A stretch of 13,011 nucleotides of DNA from Fidelibacterota bacterium SCGC AAA003-L08 (GTDB taxonomy: Bacteria; Fidelibacterota; Marinisomatia; SCGC-AAA003-L08; D37C17): positions 1 through 13,011 of the forward strand of contig ASPJ01000031.1 in NCBI GenBank assembly GCA_000405805.1. The letters run 5' to 3'. Below are positions 1 to 5,533 of the stretch, one piece after another. The notes below the pieces were generated by a model. That model made no database searches. It was given only the letters and a program-made list of their open reading frames with translations, and was not told the origin of the DNA. Each line of letters starts with the position of its first letter. Positions within the stretch are counted from its first letter, which is position 1. Position numbers and translations under genes: made by a program.

Positions 1-83
1 AACTTCAACTGATTCTTCAGATGGCTCCTCAGCAACTTCAACTGATTCTTCAGATGGCTCCTCAGCAACTTCAACTGATTCTT
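1..83 (-). repeat. 33-bp perfect tandem repeat inside the S1-like gene
   Basis: Two identical 33-bp units occupy 1-33 and 34-66. A third copy matches for its first 17 bases (67-83) and then diverges. Because 33 is a multiple of three the repeat stays in frame, adding 11 residues (EEPSEESVEVA) per unit. The array continues to the window edge, so the copy number is unknown. Identity at the third codon positions suggests recent duplication. Confidence 0.93.
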
Positions 84-222
84 TATTATTTTCTACTATT
101 TCTTCATTATTTTCTTCAGAATCATTCTGATCTTCTATAGAAATATCTTCTGAAGGGGTTGCGGATTCTAATTCCTCTGAACTTTCATCCTTTGTTATTG
201 ATTTTACTTCTTCTTTACTCAT
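1..222 (-). CDS. rpsA: Probable 30S ribosomal protein S1, N-terminal part (cut by window edge)
   Basis: Only the first 74 codons are visible. The frame starts at ATG 222-220 (MSKEEVKSITKDE...), with AAGGAG at 240-235 about 12 nt upstream, overlapping the last codons of cmk. The visible part is very acidic (29 Asp/Glu against 4 Lys), has no predicted fold, and contains perfect 11-residue repeats of EEPSEESVEVA that run off the edge. No S1 RNA-binding (OB) domain is visible, so the call rests on context: cmk followed by rpsA is a widely conserved gene order, and S1 proteins of several phyla carry acidic, low-complexity N-terminal extensions before the first S1 domain. If correct, the product binds mRNA on the 30S subunit during initiation. 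Another acidic protein downstream of cmk cannot be excluded. Confidence 0.62.
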   Translation of the reverse strand, partial: MSKEEVKSITKDESSEELESATPSEDISIEDQNDSEENNEEIVENNKESVEVAEEPSEESVEVAEEPSEESVEV

Positions 223-231
223 ATGTGGAGT

Positions 232-876
232 CTACTCCTTGTTTATTGTTTTAATAATCAGGTTCACCTGTTCATCTATATTCAGATTAGTTGTATTTAT
301 TTCAATAGCATCCTTATCTTTTAGTAATGGAGAATGCTCTCTATTCATATCTAACTGATCTCTCTTAATTAAATTTGTTAATATATCTTTTTTATCAATA
401 CCTTGACTATCACTTTCAATCATCTGTTTATATCTTCTTTTAGCACGGACCTCTATATCTGCAGATAGATAAAATTTATAATCTGCAGATGGAAAAACAT
501 GCGTAGCTATATCTCTTCCTTCAACTACAGCATTTCTATTTTTAGCTAATTTTTTCTGAAAATCACTTAACTTATTTCTAATAATAACATTAGAACTGAA
601 ATCACTTACTGAATCTGATATATAATGTTCCCTAATTTCAGAAGTTATATCCTTACCATTTAATAGAATTTTCCTATCATCAAAATCAATATTCATGTCA
701 TCTAGTTTTGATTCAAGATTATCATCATCTGATTTAATTTCATTAATAATACAAAAATAAGTTGCGACTCTATATAATGAGCCACTATCAATATGAAGAA
801 AGTTAAGCTCTTCAGATAATCTTTTCGCTGTTGTACTTTTTCCTGATCCTGAAGTGCCATCAATAGCAATAATCAT
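232..876 (-). CDS. cmk: (d)CMP kinase
   Basis: Cytidylate kinase phosphorylates CMP and dCMP with ATP in the cytoplasm, feeding CTP/dCTP synthesis and recycling CMP from RNA and lipid turnover. At 214 residues it is slightly short of the usual 220-230. The P-loop GTSGSGKST is at residues 7-15, right at the N-terminus as in this family. HIDSGSLYR near 28-36 is the NMP-binding start, EGRDIATHVFP around 119-129 is the conserved CMP-kinase signature, and RAKRR near the lid follows. The start is ATG 876-874, with AAGGAG at 893-888. It ends in TAG at 234-232, nine bases before the next start, so cmk and the S1-like gene are probably co-transcribed. The 81-bp gap before cmk is one of the two largest in the window. 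Confidence 0.96.
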   Translation of the reverse strand: MIIAIDGTSGSGKSTTAKRLSEELNFLHIDSGSLYRVATYFCIINEIKSDDDNLESKLDDMNIDFDDRKILLNGKDITSEIREHYISDSVSDFSSNVIIRNKLSDFQKKLAKNRNAVVEGRDIATHVFPSADYKFYLSADIEVRAKRRYKQMIESDSQGIDKKDILTNLIKRDQLDMNREHSPLLKDKDAIEINTTNLNIDEQVNLIIKTINKE

Positions 877-887
877 AAGTATTTTAA

Positions 888-893
888 CTCCTT
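888..893 (-). promoter_or_regulatory. Ribosome binding site of cmk
   Basis: AAGGAG on the minus strand, 11 nt before the cmk ATG. It is the only clear signal in the 877-957 gap between the pseudouridine synthase and cmk. I see no GC-rich hairpin with a U-tract and no convincing paired -35/-10 boxes in that gap. Confidence 0.7.
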
Positions 894-957
894 ATCAAAA
901 AGCCGGTTAATTTAGACAATATTATCCTCTTCTCAAAGCACCATCATTATTTTTCAA

Positions 958-1644
958 TTATTTAAAAATATCAGGATTGATTTTTTTATAATGTCCCGGC
1001 TTAATATCTCTTACATCTAGACCTGCAAATTCATAGCGATGAAGATCAATTACTTCAGAATCAAGTTTTTCAAATACACGTCTGATCTCCCTATTTTTTC
1101 CTTCAGTAAGTATGACTTCCCAGTAAATAAATTTACTCTTTTTTTTCAGCCTTCTTATAGTTCCTTTTGCTCCCTGCCTTCTGCCTATACTGATACCTTT
1201 TTTAACCTGAAGGTATTTTTCTTTAGGAATATCAAGTATCGTTTTTACTATATATTTTTTTTCTTTGCTGTACTGTGGATGTGTCAATTTATTAGCTAAA
1301 TCCCCATCATTTGTCACTAAGATTGCACCTGAAGTATTAACATCAAGTCTTCCAACTGTATAAAGCCTACTATTACTCTTTATTAAGTCAATAGCTCTCT
1401 TTTTATTATCTTTTGCATTAGAACAGATATATCCCTTAGGCTTATTTAGAAGATATAATGAATATTGAGTATCCTCAAGACTTATAACCTTATTCCCAAA
1501 AGCAACAATATCATTATCTGAAACTTGGTATGAATAATTAGTCGCAACTTTGCCATTAATAGATATTTCTCCATTCTCAATCAATTGGTCACATTTTCGT
1601 CTGGAGGCAACTCCGCAATGGGCTAGATATTTGTTTAATCTCAT
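958..1644 (-). CDS. rluB: rRNA pseudouridine synthase, RsuA/RluB/RluE/RluF family (RluB-like)
   Basis: Converts uridine to pseudouridine in rRNA; RluB acts on 23S rRNA near the peptidyl-transferase centre. The N-terminal S4 RNA-binding domain covers about residues 1-60 (MRLNKYLAHCGVASRRKCDQLI). The catalytic domain follows, with GRLDVNTSGAILVTNDGDLANKLTHP from residue 98, where Asp101 is the expected nucleophile. LTEGKNREIRRVFEKL near the C-terminus is the usual family motif. At 228 residues it lacks the long basic tail of E. coli RluB, so RsuA or RluE specificity is possible, but proximity to cmk favours RluB. The ATG at 1644-1642 lies 11 nt after the trpS stop with no purine-rich ribosome binding site, suggesting re-initiation after trpS. 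Two eight-A tracts (1139-1146 and 1255-1262) are both in frame. Confidence 0.9.
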   Translation of the reverse strand: MRLNKYLAHCGVASRRKCDQLIENGEISINGKVATNYSYQVSDNDIVAFGNKVISLEDTQYSLYLLNKPKGYICSNAKDNKKRAIDLIKSNSRLYTVGRLDVNTSGAILVTNDGDLANKLTHPQYSKEKKYIVKTILDIPKEKYLQVKKGISIGRRQGAKGTIRRLKKKSKFIYWEVILTEGKNREIRRVFEKLDSEVIDLHRYEFAGLDVRDIKPGHYKKINPDIFK

Positions 1645-1655
1645 GGAATAATAGG

Positions 1656-2060
1656 CTATTGAATTAAGCCAGATTTTTTATATACTTTTCTAACAGTTTT
1701 ATATGCTCTATCAGAAGCTCTTTCAGCTCCATCTGATAATATTTGTTCAAGGTGGGATTTATCATTTATAAGTTCATTATATTTAGTCTGAATTGGAGTA
1801 AGTGTTTCAACAACAGCCTCAGCAAGATCTTCTTTAAATTCAGAATACATCTTACCTTCAAATTTAGTTTCTGTATCCTTTATTGATTCTCCTGATAATG
1901 AAGAGTATATATTAAGTAGATTAGCAAGACCCGGACGATTCTCATCATATTCAATTGTACTACCTGAATCTGTTACGGCTCTTTTAATCTTTTTTACAAT
2001 CATGTCTGGTGGATCTAATAACCCTAAAATATTATGATCATTACTATCAGATTTAGACAT
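1656..2060 (-). CDS. trpS: Tryptophanyl-tRNA synthetase, C-terminal fragment after a frameshift
   Basis: This 134-residue frame starts exactly at the Met of the class I KMSKS signature (MSKSDSNDHNILGLLDPPDMIVKKIKRAVTDSG) and continues through the all-alpha anticodon-binding domain to RKVYKKSGLIQ, a normal TrpRS C-terminus. It lacks the Rossmann fold and cannot be active alone. Joined to the 196 authentic residues encoded upstream it gives a protein of about 330 residues, the usual length for bacterial TrpRS. The frames overlap by eight bases (ATGTCTAA at 2060-2053), and deleting one A from the A8 run at 2067-2060 fuses them into DKKMSKSD. The ATG here is an internal methionine of the family, not a natural start, so independent translation of a split enzyme is possible but not the default reading. 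Confidence 0.88.
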   Translation of the reverse strand: MSKSDSNDHNILGLLDPPDMIVKKIKRAVTDSGSTIEYDENRPGLANLLNIYSSLSGESIKDTETKFEGKMYSEFKEDLAEAVVETLTPIQTKYNELINDKSHLEQILSDGAERASDRAYKTVRKVYKKSGLIQ

Positions 2061-2649
2061 TTTTTTTATCTGGATCTTGAAGGCTCATTATTCGTGAACC
2101 AGCTTCTGGAATATATGGCTCTGGAATTGGGAATGTATCTGAATATTGAGTATTAAATCGTTGAGCTATATTTCGAGCTAACTCTAAGTGTTGTTTCTGG
2201 TCTGCTCCTACAGGAACTAAATCAGCTTGATATATCAGAATATCTGATGCCATCAATATTGGATAAGAAAATAATCCTACATTGATATTATCCATGTTTT
2301 TTACTTTATCTTTAAATTGAGTCATCCTCTGCATCTCACCCATATAGCTAAGATTACTAAATATCCACATAAGCTGGGTATGAGCCGGAACATGAGACTG
2401 CATTGCTACTATATTTTTTGCAGGATCTATTCCACAGGCAATATACTGAGCAACATACGAATAACATCGCGCACGCAGATCTGCCGGCACCTGCTTTAAT
2501 GTAAGAGCATGCAGATCGACAATTAAAAAGATACAGTTATACTCATCTTGAAATTTAACCCAGTTTTTAATTGCACCCAGGTAATTACCTATCCCTAATT
2601 TACCTGATGGCTGAATGCCTGATAATAATGTTTTTTTATTTTCGCTCAT
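2053..2649 (-). CDS. trpS: Tryptophanyl-tRNA synthetase, N-terminal fragment (catalytic Rossmann part)
   Basis: TrpRS charges tRNA-Trp with tryptophan using ATP. This frame encodes the class I catalytic domain from the start: LLSGIQPSGKLGIGNYLGAIKNW contains the HIGH-like motif in the GxGN form common in TrpRS, and FLIVDLHALT, YMGEMQRMTQFKDK, SYPILMASDILIYQADLVPVGADQKQHLELAR are family signatures. The sequence is family-like up to IMSLQDPDKK and then ends with two out-of-frame residues (NV) and TAG/TAA-type termination at TAA 2055-2053, just short of KMSKS. The ATG at 2649-2647 overlaps the upstream peptidase gene by 14 nt. Nothing else in the protein looks degenerate, so the lesion is a single +1 base in a homopolymer. 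Whether it is a real mutation, a decoded shift or a sequencing error cannot be decided here. Confidence 0.9.
   Translation of the reverse strand: MSENKKTLLSGIQPSGKLGIGNYLGAIKNWVKFQDEYNCIFLIVDLHALTLKQVPADLRARCYSYVAQYIACGIDPAKNIVAMQSHVPAHTQLMWIFSNLSYMGEMQRMTQFKDKVKNMDNINVGLFSYPILMASDILIYQADLVPVGADQKQHLELARNIAQRFNTQYSDTFPIPEPYIPEAGSRIMSLQDPDKKNV
2060..2067 (-). other. A8 homopolymer frameshift site in trpS
   Basis: On the coding strand the junction reads GAT, eight A, TGTCTAA. In the upstream frame this gives D K K N V stop. With seven A it gives D K K M S K S, the expected signature. The downstream part is in the +1 frame, reachable by loss of one A through transcript slippage, by a +1 slip of the P-site tRNA-Lys from AAA to AAA, or by correction of a base-calling error. 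Confidence 0.9.
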
Positions 2650-3472
2650 TTAGCTGCTCTTTAATTATTTCTGATATAGAAAATATACCTGCAAATTTAT
2701 CTATTAGTTCTTTATCAAACAAAACATCTTCTTTATCTAGACTATTATATTTAACCATCCCTGAACAGTGAATAAATTTTAAATCTTTATCATAAATTCC
2801 TACATGACAGATTTTATCATTTTCTTTAAAAAATAATAAGTCACCAGTTTTCGCCTTATCTAATTGAACTTGATTATTTTTTATTAAATTATATTGGTCT
2901 TTACTATCTCTAGGCATTGATACTCCATTAGTTTTAAAAACTGTTTGAACCAACCCTGAACAATCAAAACCAAATGAAGATTTTCCGCCCCATAAATATG
3001 GGATTCCAATCAACTGTTTAGTGCAGTATGATATATTTTCTACATACTTTATTTTATCAATACATCGGATTAAAGAGTTTTTATTTATATTTACCTTGTT
3101 ATTATTTGGAAGTAATGTAAAAAAATTAGAACCATCTTGAAAACACGGAATTGCAGAACCAAAACTTATTAAAAAGTTTGAATTATCCTCTAATGATAAA
3201 ATTGTAAATTTATCTTTTACCCAATACCAATTTTTATAGTCTTGTAATAATTTATTATTATCATATATAGATGAATCTGTAAGATAAAATGAATGTATCC
3301 ACCCTTTGTAACCATCTCTTTGTTTGACTTTATACCAATTATCCTTTTTATCAATAACAATTAACTCTTCCCAAATAAGACCCTGTGTTATAAGTTCAGA
3401 GCTAAAACTTGGGTTATCATATATTGAAGCAACACTAGATAAAACTATTCTATATTCATCTTGACTAGACAA
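2636..3472 (-). CDS. NlpC/P60 (C40) cysteine peptidase with SH3-like N-terminus
   Basis: A putative gamma-D-glutamyl-L-diamino acid endopeptidase acting on peptidoglycan peptides. The N-terminal 65 or so residues resemble a bacterial SH3 module (ASIYDNPSFSSELITQGLIWEELIVI, DNWYKVKQRDGYKGWIH). A second, weaker SH3-like stretch spans about 80-140. The NlpC/P60 domain covers about 145-260: Cys171 in GFDCSGLV is the nucleophile, His223 in CHVGIY the general base and His235 in FIHCSG the third polar residue. The layout resembles YkfC-type enzymes. No signal peptide or membrane segment is visible, so a cytoplasmic role in recycling murein peptides is plausible. The start is TTG 3472-3470, since an in-frame TAG lies eight codons upstream with no ATG or GTG between. 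It overlaps the tyrS stop by eight bases (TTGTCTAG) and has no good ribosome binding site, implying coupling. Confidence 0.88.
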   Translation of the reverse strand: MSSQDEYRIVLSSVASIYDNPSFSSELITQGLIWEELIVIDKKDNWYKVKQRDGYKGWIHSFYLTDSSIYDNNKLLQDYKNWYWVKDKFTILSLEDNSNFLISFGSAIPCFQDGSNFFTLLPNNNKVNINKNSLIRCIDKIKYVENISYCTKQLIGIPYLWGGKSSFGFDCSGLVQTVFKTNGVSMPRDSKDQYNLIKNNQVQLDKAKTGDLLFFKENDKICHVGIYDKDLKFIHCSGMVKYNSLDKEDVLFDKELIDKFAGIFSISEIIKEQLNERK

Positions 3473-4667
3473 TTTTAATAAATTTTCTTTTACCTATTTT
3501 TAAAATTTGATAACTCTCTGATTTTGAAACTTCAAAATTTATATCACTAATTTTATTCCCATCAATACTGACTGCTCCCTGCTTAATAAGACGTTTTGCA
3601 TCTCCCCTACTTCCGACAAGTGCATTATCAGTAATCAAATCTATAACTTTAACATTTGATGTGATTGTGCATTCTGGCATTTCATCAGGAACATCTTTTT
3701 TAATAAATAATTTATCAAAAGATTCTTCTGCTTTTACAGCCTCATCTTTATCATGATATATTTCTACCACCATTCGAGCTAATTGACGCTTTAAATCACG
3801 AGGATTTTGCGTTAATTCTTTTTTAACGCCATCTAATTCATCTTTAGATAAGTTAGCTAAATTTTCATAATAAGTCGCCATTAAATCATCAGGGATAGAA
3901 AGTATCTTTCCATACATATCATTCGCATTTTCCGTAATACCAATATAATTATCATATGATTTAGACATCTTATTTATACCATCTGTTCCCTCTAACAGTG
4001 GCGTAGTAATAATCACCTGTGGATTTTGATTAGATACTTTCTGAAGATGCCTCCCCACTAATAAATTGAATTTCTGATCAGTTCCTCCAAGTTCAACATC
4101 AGATTTTAGCACTACACTATCATAGCCTTGCGCTAAGGGATACATGAATTCATGAAGAGCAATCGGGAGCCCTTCTTTATATCTTTTTGTAAAATCATCT
4201 CTTTCAATCATTTGAGCAACTGTATACTTAGAGGAGATATTAATAATATCATTAAAACTTAATCCTGATAACCAATCTGAATTATAAACAATCTTTAAAC
4301 TTTTTTTATCAAGAATTACTCCTGCTTGATCTATATATGACTGGGAATTTTCTTTTGCCTCTTCCATTGATAATTGAGGACGAGTTTTATTCCTACCGGT
4401 AGGGTCACCTATCATCGCCGTAAAATCACCAATTACAAGTACAGCCTGATGACCTAAAGACTGGAAATGTGAAAGCTTATTAAGAACAAGTGAATGCCCA
4501 AAGTGTAAATCTGGTCGGCTTGGGTCACATCCAAGTTTTATTTTCATTGGTTTATTTTCTGTGATGGATTTTTCTATCTTTTTTTCAAGATCAGTTTCGG
4601 GGATTATCTCTTCAACCCCACGTGCAATCAAGTCCATTTGTTCATTTAATTCAGGAAATTTACTCAT
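3465..4667 (-). CDS. tyrS: Tyrosyl-tRNA synthetase
   Basis: Class I synthetase that charges tRNA-Tyr. At 400 residues it matches the bacterial TyrRS subgroup that begins with a helical segment (ARGVEEIIPETDLEKKI) rather than the Bacillus type. The HIGH motif is HFGH at residues 55-58 after KLGCDPSRPDL, followed by DFTAMIGDPTGR, with the conserved LMYPL-like core (HEFMYPLAQGYDSV) and VELGGTDQKFNLLVGR for tyrosine and ATP binding. KMSKS is intact at 233-237. A C-terminal S4 RNA-binding domain (about 337-395, SRGDAKRLIKQGAVSIDGNKI) binds the tRNA. The ATG overlaps the smpB stop as ATGA (4667-4664), and the stop overlaps the downstream TTG, so the three genes form a tightly coupled run. Confidence 0.97.
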   Translation of the reverse strand: MSKFPELNEQMDLIARGVEEIIPETDLEKKIEKSITENKPMKIKLGCDPSRPDLHFGHSLVLNKLSHFQSLGHQAVLVIGDFTAMIGDPTGRNKTRPQLSMEEAKENSQSYIDQAGVILDKKSLKIVYNSDWLSGLSFNDIINISSKYTVAQMIERDDFTKRYKEGLPIALHEFMYPLAQGYDSVVLKSDVELGGTDQKFNLLVGRHLQKVSNQNPQVIITTPLLEGTDGINKMSKSYDNYIGITENANDMYGKILSIPDDLMATYYENLANLSKDELDGVKKELTQNPRDLKRQLARMVVEIYHDKDEAVKAEESFDKLFIKKDVPDEMPECTITSNVKVIDLITDNALVGSRGDAKRLIKQGAVSIDGNKISDINFEVSKSESYQILKIGKRKFIKIV

Positions 4668-5122
4668 CTGTTATTTATCTTTTTTACCTCTCTATCTAGC
4701 TGTCTTTTAACATCCTGATCCATTTTTGAATGTCTTTTATCCCATTTCTTCTTACCCGTGCCTACTGCAAATCTAACTTTAACTAAATCTCTTTTAAAAT
4801 ACAAACTCATAGGAATAAGTGTTTTTCCTTTTTGATCTATCAATTCACCTATTCTAATTATTTCTTTTCTATGGAGTAATAATTTGCGATCTGCAATATT
4901 TTCATGAGACATAGAATCTGCATGGGAATAATCACCAATATGCATACCTATTAAATATAGCTCATTATCAAGAAATTTGATATATGATCCCTTTATATTA
5001 ACCTTACCTTCTCTTATTGATTTAACTTCAGATCCTTTCAATACAATACCAGCTTCATATTTATCTGTAAGATGATACTCAAAACCAGCTTTTTTATTTA
5101 CAGTGATCGTTTTTATGCTCAA
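4664..5122 (-). CDS. smpB: SsrA-binding protein SmpB
   Basis: SmpB binds tmRNA and brings it to stalled ribosomes for trans-translation. The 152-residue protein matches the family end to end: VNKKAGFEYHLTDKYEAGIVLKGSEVKSIREGKVNIKGSYI at the N-terminus, the OB-type core (YLIGMHIGDYSHAD, ADRKLLLHRKEI), PMSLYFKRDLVKVRFAVGTGKKKWDKR, and the basic C-terminal tail (KRQLDREVKKINNR) that enters the decoding centre. The start is TTG at 5122-5120; it fits the family N-terminus, no ATG is nearby in frame, and no ribosome binding site is visible. The preceding small gene ends seven bases upstream and tyrS begins within its stop codon. No tmRNA gene is visible in the window. Confidence 0.96.
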   Translation of the reverse strand: MSIKTITVNKKAGFEYHLTDKYEAGIVLKGSEVKSIREGKVNIKGSYIKFLDNELYLIGMHIGDYSHADSMSHENIADRKLLLHRKEIIRIGELIDQKGKTLIPMSLYFKRDLVKVRFAVGTGKKKWDKRHSKMDQDVKRQLDREVKKINNR

Positions 5123-5129
5123 TTAATAA

Positions 5130-5444
5130 TTAATTAAATATTGGATTAAAAGATATTTCATATGTATTGCATCCCCACTTTTTCAATACACCCACAATAT
5201 CGGTATCATCAATTTGTTTATCATCATAATTTACAAGCAGCATATCTGATTCCAAAGAAACTTCATAAGAAGAAATTCCTTTCATTTTAGATAATTCTTT
5301 TTCAATATTATTTGCGACCTGTGGGCCTTCTATATGCGATGTATTAACAATCATCTGGATAGAGGGAGACGTATTACTAGAACTAACTATATTATATAGG
5401 AAAGCTGATGCGGAGACTATAAAAATAAAAACATATTTTTTCAA
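5130..5444 (-). CDS. Small exported or anchored protein with HMA-like fold lacking CxxC
   Basis: I do not recognise a named family. The 104-residue product begins with a hydrophobic segment (about residues 4-20, MKKYVFIFIVSASAFLYNIV) that could be a signal peptide or membrane anchor. Residues 29-98 follow the beta-alpha-beta-beta-alpha-beta pattern of heavy-metal-associated domains (QMIVNTS, VANNIEKELSKMKGISSYEVSLESDMLLVNYDDKQ, IVGVLKKWGCNTYEISF). The metal-binding GMTCxxC loop is replaced by VNTSHIEGPQV, leaving one Cys at 92, so copper or mercury binding as in MerP or CopZ is not supported. The start is TTG 5444-5442 with AGAG about 7 nt upstream; a nearby ATG at 5451-5449 is in another frame. 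It is the first gene after the 89-bp gap and sits seven bases before smpB. Confidence 0.7.
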   Translation of the reverse strand: MKKYVFIFIVSASAFLYNIVSSSNTSPSIQMIVNTSHIEGPQVANNIEKELSKMKGISSYEVSLESDMLLVNYDDKQIDDTDIVGVLKKWGCNTYEISFNPIFN

Positions 5445-5469
5445 TATTCATCTCTATTAATATTAAAAT

Positions 5470-5499
5470 AATATACGTATAAAATTTAACAAAATACAA
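5470..5499 (-). promoter_or_regulatory. Candidate sigma-70-type promoter for the small gene-smpB-tyrS run
   Basis: On the minus strand TTGTAT (5499-5494) is followed after 18 nt by TATATT (5475-5470), within the largest intergenic gap of the window and just ahead of the TTG start at 5444. The match is fair, but in sequence this AT-rich such boxes arise easily by chance, and the leader would be only about 20 nt. Confidence 0.35.
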
Positions 5500-5501
5500 G
5501 C

Positions 5502-5525
5502 ATTACTTAAAGTATTACTTAAAGT
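5502..5525. repeat. Tandem 12-bp duplication in the intergenic gap
   Basis: ATTACTTAAAGT occurs twice back to back at 5502-5513 and 5514-5525. Each copy holds a small inverted repeat (ACTT-A-AAGT). It lies just downstream of the transporter stop and just upstream of the candidate promoter on the minus strand. Possible roles are an operator-like site or a chance duplication. The stems are too short and AT-rich to be a convincing terminator. Confidence 0.75.
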
Positions 5526-5533
5526 GTTTTTAA

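Noticed and set aside
1..83. Short repeats resembling a CRISPR array
   Set aside because: The units are directly adjacent without spacers, 33 bp long, in frame, and lie inside a protein-coding region.
2053..2060. -1 ribosomal frameshift in trpS on a classic slippery heptamer
   Set aside because: The downstream frame is +1 relative to the upstream one, so a -1 shift would not reach KMSKS; only +1, -2 or slippage losing one A would.
5500..5533. Rho-independent terminator after the transporter gene
   Set aside because: The small inverted repeats have 4-5 bp AT-rich stems and no adjacent U-tract in the right orientation.
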